A stretch of DNA of 64,000 bases from Limnohabitans sp. Jir72 (GCF_003063575.1 NZ_NESC01000008.1:62001-126000); one strand, 5' to 3'; shown: positions 1-11,642, counted from the stretch's first letter. Notes: a model not told the origin generated them from the sequence alone. Numbers and translations: made by a program.

Positions 1-609
1 AGCGGCCACATGACCGATTTCTTCTTCTAAGATGATGTCCAGGATCTGGCCGGCAGCATGGTCACCAACGCTCACCAATTTGTTTTTAACGCCAGGAGAC
101 GCGTCCAGCCCGCGTGCTTCCATGGTGCGCGGCACGATGCCGATGCGGGCCAACAGATCACCCTGGGTGCGTTCGGCCATGTCCCACAGCGAGTTGTGGG
201 CCGGGAAATCGCCGTAGTCGAAGCCCATGCTCACCAGATGGTTGCGCAGCAAGGTGAAGTGCTTGGCTTCTTCTTGGGCAATGCGCACCCAGTCGGTGTA
301 GAACGCATCGGGCATGCCCGAAAAACGCCACACCACGTCCAGCGCCAGGTCGATGGCGTTGAGCTCGATGTGGGTGATCGAGTGCAGCAAGATGGCGCGG
401 CCCTCTGGCGTGGTGAGCGACTTGGCCTTGATGTGCGTGTGCGGCAGCAGCGCGGGTTTAGCGGGTCTGCCAGGCAGGGGGCAGGGCGCTTGCAGCTGCT
501 CCTGGGCCCGCACGGGCGCGTGCAAGTCCAGCGCCAAGGTGGCTTGGGCTTTCAAAACGGGGTCGGCTTCAGCCCAAGGCCCCAGGGCGGCGGTACGCAA
601 AGAAGACAT
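1..609 (-). CDS. Ferritin-like DUF455 family protein (C-terminus off the left edge)
   Basis: The minus-strand frame is open from an ATG at 609 to base 1, giving 203 residues with the C-terminus missing. The translation contains [12 protein letters not shown] and, further on, EEAKHF and EEEIGHV. These are the spaced E/ExxH motifs of ferritin-like four-helix di-iron proteins, and the overall pattern matches the DUF455 (COG2833) family. The biochemical role of that family is not established, so no reaction is assigned. It is divergent from the gamma-carbonic anhydrase gene across a 153-bp spacer that holds a 14-bp palindrome. The opposite strand is also open over this span, but its translation shows no family features. 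Confidence 0.8.
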   Translation of the reverse strand, partial: MSSLRTAALGPWAEADPVLKAQATLALDLHAPVRAQEQLQAPCPLPGRPAKPALLPHTHIKAKSLTTPEGRAILLHSITHIELNAIDLALDVVWRFSGMPDAFYTDWVRIAQEEAKHFTLLRNHLVSMGFDYGDFPAHNSLWDMAERTQGDLLARIGIVPRTMEARGLDASPGVKNKLVSVGDHAAGQILDIILEEEIGHVAA

Positions 610-706
610 GCTTGGCAACAACAGAGCAGCAAAATGGATGAGCCGTCAGAAAGCCCGATGCACAGGGGAAATGACGGCCACAGGTTCAAGACCAGCCTTG
701 AGCCTC

Positions 707-720
707 CCTACAATTGTAGG
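707..720. promoter_or_regulatory. Perfect 14-bp palindrome in a divergent promoter region
   Basis: CCTACAATTGTAGG is a perfect inverted repeat with no spacer, between the divergent DUF455 and carbonic anhydrase genes. It contains TACAAT, a near-consensus -10 hexamer, on both strands. It could therefore be an operator or two overlapping divergent -10 elements. No convincing -35 was found at the right distance on either strand. Confidence 0.35.
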
Positions 721-762
721 TTTCGCCGATCAGGCAAGCCGATATTCCCCGAGGAGACAGAC

Positions 763-1287
763 ATGGCCATTTACCAACTCGATGCACACACCCCTGAAGT
801 GGCCGATTCCGCCTGGGTCGCCGACTCTGCGCAGGTCATGGGCGCGGTCAAGATCGCCAAAGACGCCAGCGTTTGGTTTGGGGTCACTGTGCGCGGCGAC
901 ACCGAAACCATCACCATCGGTGAGGGCAGCAACATCCAGGACGGCAGCGTGATGCACGCCGACCACGGCAAGCCCATTGTTGTGGGCAAACATGTGACGG
1001 TGGGCCACATGGTCATGCTGCACGGCTGCACCATTGGCGACGAATCGTTGATCGGCATCGGCGCCGTGGTGCTCAATGGTGCCAAGATCGGCAAGAACTG
1101 CCTGGTGGGCGCAGGTTCCTTGGTGACCGAGGGCAAAGAGTTTCCCGATGGTTCCATGATCATGGGCTCGCCTGCCAAGGTGGTGCGCGAATTGAGCCCT
1201 GAACAGATTGAAGGCTTGCGCCAAAGCGCTCGCCATTACGTTGAAAATGCGCAGCGCTTCAAGGCCGGTTTGAAGAAAATCGGCTGA
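763..1287 (+). CDS. Gamma-carbonic anhydrase family protein (YrdA/PaaY-like)
   Basis: This 174-residue protein has the left-handed beta-helix pattern of the gamma-carbonic anhydrase / hexapeptide-repeat family. Typical elements are [36 protein letters not shown] and [14 protein letters not shown]. The three metal-ligand histidines of the family correspond to those in VMHADHG and VGHMVMLHG. The ATG at 763 follows GAGGAGA and begins the conserved domain; the frame is open much further upstream, but that part has no homology features. Members are trimeric metal-binding proteins, and carbonic anhydrase activity has been shown only for some, so the exact function is uncertain. It lies 52 bp upstream of hslO on the same strand. 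Confidence 0.9.
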   Translation: MAIYQLDAHTPEVADSAWVADSAQVMGAVKIAKDASVWFGVTVRGDTETITIGEGSNIQDGSVMHADHGKPIVVGKHVTVGHMVMLHGCTIGDESLIGIGAVVLNGAKIGKNCLVGAGSLVTEGKEFPDGSMIMGSPAKVVRELSPEQIEGLRQSARHYVENAQRFKAGLKKIG

Positions 1288-1339
1288 AATTTTTGAACTC
1301 CATCTTTTGAGGATTGGCCGACAGGCCGGTGAATTGACT

Positions 1340-2326
1340 TTGTCCGAACTCCATAAATTCATTTTTGAAGGCCTGCCGGTGCGTGGCATGCTCGTGCGCT
1401 TGACCGATGCCTGGCAAGACATCCTGGCCCGCCGCGCTGCCAACTCAGAAACCGGTGCCTACCCCGCACCCGTGCGCCAGTTGCTGGGCGAGATGGCTGC
1501 TGCGGGTGTGCTGATGCAGGGCAACATCAAGTTCAACGGGGCCTTGGTCTTGCAGATTTTTGGTGACGGACCAGTCAAGTTGGGCGTGGTTGAAGTGCAG
1601 CCCGATTTCAGCTTGCGGGCCACCTGCACACAGGTGGGCGATGTGGCCGAAGACGCCACCTTGAGCCAGATGGTCAACGTGAACAACCAGGGGCGCTGCG
1701 CCATCACGCTGGACCCACAAGACCGTTTGCCCGGCCAGCAGCCATACCAAGGGGTGGTTCCCTTGTTCGGCGATCAGGGGGAAAAACTGGAGAACATCAG
1801 CGAAGTGCTGGAGCACTACATGCTGCAATCCGAGCAGCTGGACACCGTGCTGGTGCTGGCAGCCGACGACAAGGTCGCCGCAGGCTTGTTGATCCAGCGC
1901 CTGCCGATCGAGGGCCAGGGCAATCTGGCGGGCCGAGCCGACTCGGTGGAGCGCGAAGCGGCGCTGGGTCAAAGCGAGGACTTCAGCCGCATTGCCATCC
2001 TGAGCAAGAGCCTCAAGCGCGAGGAGTTGCTCACGCTGGACGCCGAAACCATCTTGCACCGCCTGTATTGGGAAGAGCCGCTGGCCCGTTTTGAGCCGCT
2101 CATCGGTGAAACCGGTCCTCGATTCGCTTGCCGTTGCAGCCGTGAGCGCGTGGGCAACATGATCCGCAGCTTGGGCACCGAAGAGGTGGAAAGCATCATC
2201 GCCGAGCGCGGTCAGGTGGATGTGGGCTGCGATTTCTGCGGGGCCGAATACCAATTCGATCCGGTCGATGCAGCCGGGCTGTTCACGGGTCTTGTGCCTG
2301 ATCTGTCAGGCGGGTCGGTCCACTGA
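1340..2326 (+). CDS. hslO: Hsp33 redox-regulated holdase chaperone
   Basis: Hsp33 is a cytosolic holdase activated by oxidation of a zinc-bound four-cysteine centre. The 328-residue product begins MSELHKFIFEGLPVRG, the usual N-terminus of betaproteobacterial Hsp33. It ends with the zinc switch: Cys264-X-Cys266 in FACRCSRERV and Cys297-X2-Cys300 in VGCDFCGAEY. TTG at 1340 is chosen because it starts the conserved domain and has GGTGA 7 bases upstream; an in-frame TTG at 1307 would add 11 unconserved residues. The gene converges on the NadR-like ATPase gene, with a REP-like repeat between the stops. Confidence 0.93.
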   Translation: MSELHKFIFEGLPVRGMLVRLTDAWQDILARRAANSETGAYPAPVRQLLGEMAAAGVLMQGNIKFNGALVLQIFGDGPVKLGVVEVQPDFSLRATCTQVGDVAEDATLSQMVNVNNQGRCAITLDPQDRLPGQQPYQGVVPLFGDQGEKLENISEVLEHYMLQSEQLDTVLVLAADDKVAAGLLIQRLPIEGQGNLAGRADSVEREAALGQSEDFSRIAILSKSLKREELLTLDAETILHRLYWEEPLARFEPLIGETGPRFACRCSRERVGNMIRSLGTEEVESIIAERGQVDVGCDFCGAEYQFDPVDAAGLFTGLVPDLSGGSVH

Positions 2327-2340
2327 ACAAGATGGGGCAG

Positions 2341-2410
2341 GTCGGTGGCTTTAGCCCCGACAAATGCATGAACATCAACAGAACAGTGTCGGAGCTGAAG
2401 CTCCGACCTA
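2341..2410. repeat. REP-like repeat, family A, copy 1
   Basis: Two hairpins sit side by side. 2341-2361 is an imperfect stem, GTCGGtGGC/GCCcCGAC, and 2388-2407 is a perfect 8-bp stem, GTCGGAGC-TGAA-GCTCCGAC. The same two modules recur in reverse-complement order at 9407-9470. Both copies lie between the 3' ends of convergent genes, which is the classic position of REP/BIME elements. They may also act as bidirectional terminators. Confidence 0.75.
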
Positions 2411-3091
2411 CAGTGACGTAGACCGTTGCTTCAGGAGCCCCGTGAACAACTTGTGTTCGCATTCGGGGTCGCTGCACTCGTTGCATTGCCATGTGGTGCG
2501 CCCCTGATTGATGGCAAATTGGGCCTGTTCGCGCAATTGCCTGGCTTGTTCATCTTCACCTTGCAGACCCAAAGCCAGCAGCGCGTTGTTCAGGCGTTGT
2601 GGCCCTTGGCCATAGACCACGCGGTAATGGATGCCTGAGCGCTCCAGCGCATGGCGCACCAGTGTGTCTACGGGGCCACTCACATGGGCGCCATCGCGTG
2701 GCAAAGCGTCTGCGACCCAGGGCAAGTCCAGGCCCGTCACCAGCGTGATGTCGTAGTGTTTCTGATGCGCCAAGGCCATGGGGTACAGGCTTTCATCGGC
2801 AAACAGCATGTGGCTGTAAACCGCCGTCATGATCGGGGTGGTGTCTGAAATCACCCACGCTTGGGCGTCTTGTTGAACAGCTTGTTCCAGAGCCATGGCT
2901 TGGGCTTGCGCAATGCCCAATTGCTCGAGGGGCTCGGGCGTGCGGCCTTCGCGGTCACACCAGGCGCGCAAGACCTCGTCCACGGTGTATGCCGCGTCGC
3001 CGCGCAGGCGGATCACCTCGGCCAGCGATTGCGTCAGCCAGGATTTGCCTGTGCGCCCGGCACCGACGATGGCGATGCGCAGGCCATTCAT
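2408..3091 (-). CDS. NadR-like AAA family ATPase with C-terminal Cys/His cluster
   Basis: The predicted protein has 227 residues. GAGRTGKS at residues 10-17 is a Walker A loop, and a second conserved acidic block is VISDTTP. The layout resembles the ATPase/kinase domain of NadR (AAA_28 type), a ribosylnicotinamide kinase-like fold, but the substrate cannot be told from sequence. The C-terminus carries [11 protein letters not shown] (Cys203, Cys206, Cys211, His213), which looks like a small metal site and is not part of the P-loop fold. ATG at 3091 is used because it starts the P-loop domain. The gene follows ftsB on the same strand, and its stop overlaps the end of the family A repeat. Confidence 0.75.
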   Translation of the reverse strand: MNGLRIAIVGAGRTGKSWLTQSLAEVIRLRGDAAYTVDEVLRAWCDREGRTPEPLEQLGIAQAQAMALEQAVQQDAQAWVISDTTPIMTAVYSHMLFADESLYPMALAHQKHYDITLVTGLDLPWVADALPRDGAHVSGPVDTLVRHALERSGIHYRVVYGQGPQRLNNALLALGLQGEDEQARQLREQAQFAINQGRTTWQCNECSDPECEHKLFTGLLKQRSTSL

Positions 3092-3176
3092 GGCACTGCG
3101 GTTGACATATCGGATGGACAGCAGTGCAGGCGCATCACCGAGCCCGGCACACGGCCAGTGGACGGGGTGGCGATCA

Positions 3177-3452
3177 TCATTTGGCGATCTGAACGAAGAT
3201 CTCGTTGGCTTTGACCATGCCCAGTTCTTGACGTGCACGTTCTTCGACCATGTTCAGGCCTTCCTTGAGGTCATTGACCTCTGCGCTGAGCTGCTCGTTG
3301 CTGCGCCGGACTTCCTCATTGGCGGCTTGTTGCTGCCTGAGTTCCCGTTCGAGCTTGGCCACATTGGGCAAACTGCCTCGCCCAAACCACAATTGAGCAT
3401 TCAAGATCACCAGCAAAGTGATCAGCACAAACGGGACGAGGCGGTTGCCCAT
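3177..3452 (-). CDS. ftsB: Cell division protein FtsB
   Basis: FtsB is a bitopic inner-membrane protein of the divisome that forms the FtsQ-FtsB-FtsL complex. The 91-residue product has a short cytoplasmic N-terminus, one membrane helix (roughly residues 5-22, [19 protein letters not shown]), and then a leucine/alanine-rich coiled coil from about residue 30 to 70. The size and position directly downstream of eno (9-bp gap) match ftsB in most beta- and gammaproteobacteria. Confidence 0.93.
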   Translation of the reverse strand: MGNRLVPFVLITLLVILNAQLWFGRGSLPNVAKLERELRQQQAANEEVRRSNEQLSAEVNDLKEGLNMVEERARQELGMVKANEIFVQIAK

Positions 3453-3461
3453 GCGCCAAAT

Positions 3462-4760
<1,299 letters not shown>

Positions 4761-4795
4761 TCAATTGAAAAATAAAAGGGGGTTTCAATATCCGG

Positions 4796-5083
4796 TCAAA
4801 GACCTTCGACCACGACCATGCGCATGATGGCCGCACCAGCGCGGGCCTCACGGGCTTTGAAGTACTCGGGCACTTCATAAAAGGCCTTGGCCGCTTCAAA
4901 GGTCGGGAATTTCAAAATCACGATGCGCTCGGGCGACCAGTCGCCTTCCAGCACTTCCACCTTGCCGCCCCGCACACAGACTTCAGCGCCAGTGGTCTGC
5001 ATGGCTGCGGTGGACCACTTTTTGTACTCTTCGTACTGGGTGGGGTTGGTCACTTGGGCATTGGCGATGATGTAGCCGCTCAT
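4796..5083 (-). CDS. DUF1330 domain protein
   Basis: This 95-residue cytosolic protein consists of a single DUF1330 domain, a dimeric alpha-beta-barrel related to stress-responsive A/B barrel proteins. It begins [20 protein letters not shown] and ends with the family's [16 protein letters not shown] block. Its function is not known. Its ATG overlaps the kdsA stop codon in ATGA, so the two are probably translationally coupled, and it sits 47 bp before eno in the same orientation. Confidence 0.88.
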   Translation of the reverse strand: MSGYIIANAQVTNPTQYEEYKKWSTAAMQTTGAEVCVRGGKVEVLEGDWSPERIVILKFPTFEAAKAFYEVPEYFKAREARAGAAIMRMVVVEGL

Positions 5084-5934
5084 GCGAAGTTGTCCTCTAA
5101 AAAAGGGTTCTTTTTGGTGACGGCATCAAGCTCCACCAGCGTCTCCAGCAAGGCCTTCATTTTGCCCAGTGGCACAGCGTTGGGGCCGTCGGACCAGGCG
5201 TCTGCGGGCTTGGGGTGGGTTTCCATGAAGAGACCCGCCACGCCAGCGGCCACGCCCGCACGGGCGAGCACCGGCACCATCTCGCGGGCACCGCCGCTGC
5301 TGGTGCCTTGACCGCCCGGCTTTTGCACCGAGTGGGTCACGTCAAACACCACCGGGGCACCGGTTTTGCGCATTTCGGCCAGGCTGGTCATGTCGGCCAC
5401 CAGGTTGTTGTAGCCAAAGCTCACACCGCGCTCGCAGGCCAGGAAGTTGTCTTCGGGGAGACCCGCTTCACGTGCTGCGCTGCGGGCTTTGTCGATGACG
5501 TTTTTCATGTCCCAGGGGGCCAAAAACTGGCCCTTCTTGATGTTCACCGGTTTGCCCGATTGGGCCACGGCGCGGATGAAATCGGTCTGGCGGCACAAGA
5601 AGGCGGGGGTCTGCAGCACGTCAACCACGCTGGCCACGGTTTTCACCTGCGACTCGTCGTGCACATCGGTGAGGATGGGCACGCCAATCTGGCGGCGCAC
5701 TTCATCGAGGATTTTCAGGCCTGCGTCGATGCCCACGCCGCGTTGGGTGCTGCCCGACGAGCGGTTGGCTTTGTCAAAAGAGCCCTTGTAGATCAAGGGG
5801 ATGCCCAGACTCGCGCAGATTTCCTTGAGCTGACCTGCCACATCGATGGACATCTCCAGGCCTTCGATGGAGCAGGTGCCCGCGATCAGGAAAAAGGGCT
5901 GGTTCAGGCCAACGTCAAATCCGCAGAGTTTCAT
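5080..5934 (-). CDS. kdsA: 3-deoxy-8-phosphooctulonate synthase (KDO-8-P synthase)
   Basis: KdsA condenses phosphoenolpyruvate with arabinose-5-phosphate to give KDO-8-phosphate, a precursor of lipopolysaccharide inner core. The 284-residue product has the family blocks [65 protein letters not shown] and VFDVTHSVQ. Length is normal. It lies 21 bp after pyrG and overlaps the DUF1330 gene by 4 bp, so pyrG-kdsA-DUF1330-eno-ftsB reads as one operon. Confidence 0.98.
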   Translation of the reverse strand: MKLCGFDVGLNQPFFLIAGTCSIEGLEMSIDVAGQLKEICASLGIPLIYKGSFDKANRSSGSTQRGVGIDAGLKILDEVRRQIGVPILTDVHDESQVKTVASVVDVLQTPAFLCRQTDFIRAVAQSGKPVNIKKGQFLAPWDMKNVIDKARSAAREAGLPEDNFLACERGVSFGYNNLVADMTSLAEMRKTGAPVVFDVTHSVQKPGGQGTSSGGAREMVPVLARAGVAAGVAGLFMETHPKPADAWSDGPNAVPLGKMKALLETLVELDAVTKKNPFLEDNFA

Positions 5935-5955
5935 GGGGGCTCCTGTGGGGGTTAA

Positions 5956-7665
<1,710 letters not shown>

Positions 7666-7679
7666 CTACATTCCCCGGC

Positions 7680-8891
7680 ATGAGCACATTGGCTGGAAAA
7701 CACATCGTTCTGGGCTTGTCGGGCGGCATCGCTGCGTTCAAGTCTGCGGAGCTCTGCCGCGCCTTGGTCAAGGCGGGCGTCACCGTGCAGGTCGTCATGA
7801 CCGAGGCGGCTGAGCAATTCATGACCGCGGTGACCATGCAGGCCTTGTCGGGTCGGCCGGTCTACACCTCGCAGTGGGACACCCGCGAAGCCAACAACAT
7901 GGCCCACATCAACTTGAGCCGTGAGGCCGATGCGATGGTGGTGGCGCCTGCCAGCGCAGACTTCATGGCCAAGCTGTTGCACGGCCGCGCCGATGAACTG
8001 CTCAGCCTCATGTGCCTGGCGCGTCCGCTGGACAAGGTGCCGCTGATCGTTGCCCCGGCCATGAACCGCGAAATGTGGGCCAACCCGGCCACCCAGCGCA
8101 ATGTGGCGCAGCTCAAAGCCGACGGCATCCATGTGCTGGATGTGGGGCAGGGCGATCAGGCTTGCGGCGAAACGGGCGATGGCCGCATGCTCGAAGCCGA
8201 AGAAATTCTGGAAGATTTGCAGGCGTTTTTTGCGCCCAAAACCATGGCGGGCCAGCAAGTACTGGTCACGGCCGGTCCCACTTACGAAGCGATTGACCCG
8301 GTGCGCGGCATCACCAATTTGTCGAGTGGAAAAATGGGCTTTGCCATTGCCCGCGCGGCTCGCATGGCGGGGGCCGATGTGACCTTGGTCGCGGGGCCAG
8401 TGCATCTGCCCACGCCGCGCGGTGTTCAGCGCATCGACGTGCGTTCGGCTCGCCAGATGCTGGACGCGGTCCAGGCCCAGGTGGACAAGGCCTCGGTCTT
8501 TGTGGCCACTGCCGCTGTGGCCGACTGGCGGCCTGACACGCAGGCCGATCAGAAGATCAAAAAAGACGGTTCGGGTCAGACCCCTGCGCTCAAATTTGTG
8601 GAAAACCCCGACATCTTGGCCACGGTGGCGCAATCGACCCGAGCCCAGTCTGGTGCCCTGTTTTGTGTCGGATTTGCCGCAGAAAGCCACGACCTGCTGG
8701 CCCATGCCACCGCCAAGCGTGTCCGCAAAGGGGTGCCGCTTTTGGTCGGCAACATTGGTCCGGCCACATTTGGGCAGGACGACAACGCCTTGCTCTTGGT
8801 GGACGATGCCGGTGCCCGTGAATTGCCTCATGCCAGCAAACAGGCCTTGGCTGAGCAACTCATCGCAGACATTGCCCGCCGTTTGAAATGA
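7680..8891 (+). CDS. coaBC: Bifunctional phosphopantothenoylcysteine decarboxylase / phosphopantothenate-cysteine ligase
   Basis: CoaBC carries out two successive steps of coenzyme A synthesis. The 403-residue product has the FMN-dependent CoaC domain at the N-terminus (LGLSGGIAAFKSAELCRAL, APASADFMAKL, PAMNREMW, and the catalytic-loop cysteine in ACGETGDGRMLE). The CoaB ligase domain follows from about residue 195 (VTAGPTYEAIDPVRGITNLSSGKMG, AAVADWRP, KFVENPDIL). Full length. It is followed after 52 bp by dut on the same strand, a common proteobacterial pairing. Confidence 0.97.
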   Translation: MSTLAGKHIVLGLSGGIAAFKSAELCRALVKAGVTVQVVMTEAAEQFMTAVTMQALSGRPVYTSQWDTREANNMAHINLSREADAMVVAPASADFMAKLLHGRADELLSLMCLARPLDKVPLIVAPAMNREMWANPATQRNVAQLKADGIHVLDVGQGDQACGETGDGRMLEAEEILEDLQAFFAPKTMAGQQVLVTAGPTYEAIDPVRGITNLSSGKMGFAIARAARMAGADVTLVAGPVHLPTPRGVQRIDVRSARQMLDAVQAQVDKASVFVATAAVADWRPDTQADQKIKKDGSGQTPALKFVENPDILATVAQSTRAQSGALFCVGFAAESHDLLAHATAKRVRKGVPLLVGNIGPATFGQDDNALLLVDDAGARELPHASKQALAEQLIADIARRLK

Positions 8892-8943
8892 TTCTTCCGC
8901 GTGACATGGCCTGATTGGCCATGCGCTTCAATTTGGACAACCC

Positions 8944-9393
8944 ATGAACATCGACCTCAAAATCATCGACGCCCGCATGGCCGAACAATTGCCCGTTTAC
9001 GCCACGCCTGGCAGCGCAGGCTTGGATTTGCGTGCTTGTCTGGACGCGCCTTTGACCTTGCAACCCAATGCATGGCAACTGGTGCCCACCGGCATTGCGG
9101 TCCACCTGAAAGACCCGGGTTATGCCGCCATGCTTTTGCCCCGCTCGGGCCTGGGCCACAAGCACGGCATCGTGCTGGGCAATCTGGTGGGTTTGATCGA
9201 CAGCGACTACCAAGGCCAATTGATGGTCAGCGCCTGGAACCGCAGCGATGTGGCTTTCACCATCGAGCCCATGGAGCGCATCGCGCAAATGGTGATCGTG
9301 CCAGTGGTGCAGGCCAGCTTCAATGTGGTGGACGAATTTGACGCGCCCAGTGAGCGTGGTGAAGGCGGTTACGGCTCGACCGGCAAAAAATAA
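8944..9393 (+). CDS. dut: dUTP diphosphatase
   Basis: Dut hydrolyses dUTP to dUMP and pyrophosphate, which keeps uracil out of DNA and supplies thymidylate synthesis. The 149-residue protein shows the five trimeric dUTPase motifs in order: [43 protein letters not shown] and the C-terminal [10 protein letters not shown]. The start ([12 protein letters not shown]) follows coaBC. Downstream it converges on the FKBP-type isomerase gene, with a family A repeat between them. Confidence 0.97.
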   Translation: MNIDLKIIDARMAEQLPVYATPGSAGLDLRACLDAPLTLQPNAWQLVPTGIAVHLKDPGYAAMLLPRSGLGHKHGIVLGNLVGLIDSDYQGQLMVSAWNRSDVAFTIEPMERIAQMVIVPVVQASFNVVDEFDAPSERGEGGYGSTGKK

Positions 9394-9406
9394 GTCTGCG
9401 CCCGCA

Positions 9407-9470
9407 GGTCGGAGCTTCAGCTGAGACGTTGCGAATCCGTGAGGCGTGTCGGGGCTAAAGCCACCGACCT
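9407..9470. repeat. REP-like repeat, family A, copy 2 (inverted)
   Basis: The two modules of the 2341-2410 repeat recur here in reverse-complement order. GTCGGAGCTTCAGCT with a degraded right arm is at 9408-9427, and GTCGGGGCTAAAGCCACCGAC is at 9448-9468. As with copy 1, it sits between convergent gene ends (dut and the FKBP-type isomerase). Confidence 0.72.
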
Positions 9471-9479
9471 ACCACCCTA

Positions 9480-10013
9480 TCAGTGCAGTGTGGGTCCTGT
9501 CGGCGTGCCTTCATCGCCCACTTCGATTTTGAAAAAACCGGTGCCGCAGCTGCCGTTGCCCACTTCGGCTTCGGTGGGCTCGCGCACCGATTCCACTTTC
9601 AGGCTCAGGCGCAGCGCAATGCCCGACAGGGGGTGGTTACCATCCAGCACCACGTGTTCGGGGTAAATTTCGGTCACGGTGTAGAGCACGTTGCGCGGGG
9701 CATCGGGGTGGCAACCTTCAGGCAATGCCGTGCCCTCGATGGTCAGGCCTTCTTCCAGGCCAGCCGGGAACAAGGCGAGCGGTTCCAGAAAGAGCAGGTT
9801 CTCGTCGAAGTCGCCAAAAGCGTCTTCGGGCTCCAGGTGCAGATCAACCTTGGCGCCTTTTTCGTGGCCGTGCAGGGCTTCTTCGATCTTGGGCAGCAAA
9901 TCTTTGCCGCCAATGAAGAATTCAACGGGCTCGTCCAGGGTGTCCAGCGTTTCGCCCAGGGTGTCTTTGAGTGTCCAGGTCAGTGCGACCACAGAAGGTG
10001 TCTTGATTTCCAT
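9480..10013 (-). CDS. FKBP-type peptidyl-prolyl cis-trans isomerase (SlyD-like)
   Basis: The 177-residue protein resembles SlyD/FkpB-type prolyl isomerases. An N-terminal FKBP half (VVALTWTLKDTLGETLD, FFIGGKDLLPKIEEALHGHEKG) is interrupted by an insert-in-flap domain (EPEDAFGDFDENLL...), and then the FKBP strand VVLDGNHPLSGIALRLSLKV. The C-terminus has GNGSCGTGFFKIEVGD with a single cysteine rather than SlyD's long metal-binding His/Cys tail. That suggests a chaperone/isomerase without the nickel-storage role. ATG at 10013 is used; the frame is open upstream without conserved sequence. Confidence 0.88.
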   Translation of the reverse strand: MEIKTPSVVALTWTLKDTLGETLDTLDEPVEFFIGGKDLLPKIEEALHGHEKGAKVDLHLEPEDAFGDFDENLLFLEPLALFPAGLEEGLTIEGTALPEGCHPDAPRNVLYTVTEIYPEHVVLDGNHPLSGIALRLSLKVESVREPTEAEVGNGSCGTGFFKIEVGDEGTPTGPTLH

Positions 10014-10099
10014 AGGACAATTGTCGCAGTTTGGCGGCCTGTTTTGGCCGCCTTGGCATGGAAGAAGCGCTGCCACAGTGCTTCTCACGGAACCGGAAC

Positions 10100-11221
10100 A
10101 TGAACACAGAACAACCACTGGCCTTGCTCGGCGGCCTCACGCCCAGCCAATTCATGACACGCCATTGGCAGAAAAAGCCGCTGTTGGTGCGCAATGCCAT
10201 GCCTGGTTTTGTGCCTTGTGTGAACCGCGCCGAATTGGTGGCCCTGGCAGGGATTGAGGGCGTGGAGTCGCGCCTCATCATCGATTCCGATAAGGGTTGG
10301 AAGATGAAGCACGGCCCGCTTGCCAAACGCAGCTTGCCGCCTTTCAGTCAGAAGAAATGGACTTTTCTGGTGCAGGGCGTGGACTTGCACCACGACGGTG
10401 TGCATGCTTTGATGCAGCAGTTCCGTTTTGTGCCCGATGCACGGCTGGACGATCTGATGATCAGCTATGCCACCGATGGCGGCGGCGTGGGCCCGCACTT
10501 TGACAGTTACGACGTGTTTTTGTTGCAAGCCCACGGCCAGCGCCGCTGGCGCATTGGCCGCAACAAAGACCAGACGCTGCAGCCCGGTGTCCCCCTCAAG
10601 ATTTTGCAGAACTTTGAAGCCGAAGAAGAGTTTGTGCTCAACCCCGGCGACATGCTCTACCTGCCGCCCAAATACGCGCACGACGGCATTGCCGAGGGCG
10701 AGTGCATGACCTGGTCAATCGGGTTCAGATCACCCCCTCAAGGCGAGCTGGCCCGGGAAATCTTGCTGGGCCTGGCCGACGAAGCGTTTGATGGGGTGGG
10801 CGAGGCCTTGTACCGCGACCCCAAGCAAGCCGCTGTGAGCCAACCCGCCGCCATGCCCGCAGCCTTGGGTGAGTTTGCCCGAGAGGCGATCGCCAAAGCG
10901 CTCAAAGATCCGCACTTGTTGGACAGTTTGCTCGGTGAGTACATGACCGAGCCCAAATCGAACGTTTGGTTTGACCCTGTCGAGGCCGAACCCAATGTGG
11001 CGCAAGGTGTGCAGCTCGATCGCCGCACCAAAATGATGTACGACGAACGCCATGTCTTCATCAATGGCGAGAGTTTTAGGGTCGCGGGCAGCGATGCGCG
11101 TTGTCTGCGCCAGTTGGCCAATGACCGTCAGTTGCCTGCGGCCCATGTATCGAAGATGAGCGATGCGGCCCGCGAGGCGCTCGAGGACTGGATGTCGGCC
11201 GGGTGGTTGAAAACCCTCTGA
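10100..11221 (+). CDS. JmjC-like cupin 2-oxoglutarate oxygenase (RoxA/YcfD family)
   Basis: The 373-residue protein matches the ribosomal-protein hydroxylase family: 2-oxoglutarate/Fe(II) enzymes that in E. coli hydroxylate an arginine of ribosomal protein L16. The N-terminus has the typical FMTRHWQKKPLLVRNAMPGF. The iron-binding facial triad begins with the His-X-Asp in GPHFDSYDVF, and the distal histidine falls in YLPPKYAHDGIAE. A C-terminal winged-helix-like dimerisation region follows. Hydroxylation of L16 here is inferred from the family. ATG at 10100 starts the conserved region. It is transcribed alone, divergent from the isomerase gene. Confidence 0.9.
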   Translation: MNTEQPLALLGGLTPSQFMTRHWQKKPLLVRNAMPGFVPCVNRAELVALAGIEGVESRLIIDSDKGWKMKHGPLAKRSLPPFSQKKWTFLVQGVDLHHDGVHALMQQFRFVPDARLDDLMISYATDGGGVGPHFDSYDVFLLQAHGQRRWRIGRNKDQTLQPGVPLKILQNFEAEEEFVLNPGDMLYLPPKYAHDGIAEGECMTWSIGFRSPPQGELAREILLGLADEAFDGVGEALYRDPKQAAVSQPAAMPAALGEFAREAIAKALKDPHLLDSLLGEYMTEPKSNVWFDPVEAEPNVAQGVQLDRRTKMMYDERHVFINGESFRVAGSDARCLRQLANDRQLPAAHVSKMSDAAREALEDWMSAGWLKTL

Positions 11222-11265
11222 GGATCTTCCCTTGTTGGCTTGTTACTGAAGGTTTCATGTCAGTT

Positions 11266-11293
11266 TTGTATGGCGAATGGAAAACGCTATAAT
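11266..11293 (+). promoter_or_regulatory. Sigma-70 type promoter of the small lipoprotein gene
   Basis: A perfect TATAAT is at 11288-11293, with TTGTAT 16 bases upstream at 11266-11271 (first three of six match -35 consensus). It lies 111 bp before the lipoprotein ATG, in a 182-bp non-coding gap. The transcript would carry a leader of about 100 bases. Confidence 0.6.
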
Positions 11294-11403
11294 AGAAAGC
11301 TGAGCGCAAAAGAGCTCGAGTGCTTTTGTCTCGGTCTTATCAACCGCATCGGTTGTTAAGGCAGTTTCCGGAAATTGTTTTAACCCCTCATAGGAAAATC
11401 ATC

Positions 11404-11577
11404 ATGAACAAGTCTTTCGTTTTGGCCGCTGTGATCGCTGCTGCAGCTTTGGCCGCTTGCGGTAAAAAAGAAGAAGCCGCTGCTCCTGCTGCTCCTGTGG
11501 CTGCTCCTGCTGCTGAAGCTTCTGCACCAGCTGCTGACGCATCTGCACCAGCTGCTGACGCATCTGCCGCCAAGTAA
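11404..11577 (+). CDS. Small Ala/Pro-rich lipoprotein
   Basis: The 57-residue product starts MNKSFVLAAVIAAAALAACGKK: two basic-side residues, a hydrophobic core and a lipobox LAAC with the acylated cysteine at residue 19. Secretion and lipidation by Lgt/LspA is therefore expected. The mature part is only 39 residues of Lys-Lys-Glu-Glu followed by Ala/Pro/Glu/Asp repeats, including two copies of SAPAADA encoded by a perfect 21-bp tandem repeat. No enzymatic domain is present. Similar short Ala-rich lipoproteins are common in Burkholderiales and their function is unknown. It has its own promoter and a strong terminator, so it is a stand-alone gene that may be well expressed. Confidence 0.82.
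   Translation: MNKSFVLAAVIAAAALAACGKKEEAAAPAAPVAAPAAEASAPAADASAPAADASAAK
11521..11562 (+). repeat. 21-bp tandem repeat inside the lipoprotein gene
   Basis: Two identical 21-bp units lie at 11521-11541 and 11542-11562, with a partial third unit starting at 11563. Each encodes seven residues, SAPAADA. The unit length is a multiple of three, so gain or loss of copies keeps the frame and changes the length of the tail. Confidence 0.85.
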
Positions 11578-11612
11578 TTGCGCAAAGCTTTCCCGGCAAC
11601 GGTCGGGAATGC

Positions 11613-11642
11613 AAAAAAAACCCCGCATTGCGGGGTTTTTTT
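11613..11642 (+). terminator. Bidirectional intrinsic terminator between the lipoprotein gene and bamC
   Basis: Stem CCCCGC-ATT-GCGGGG (11621-11635) is flanked by eight A on the left and seven T on the right, so it would terminate transcription from both convergent genes. Confidence 0.92.

Noticed and set aside
58..762. Long N-terminal extension of the carbonic anhydrase frame
   Set aside because: It runs antisense through the ferritin-like gene, and the hexapeptide fold begins at the ATG at 763 after GAGGAGA.
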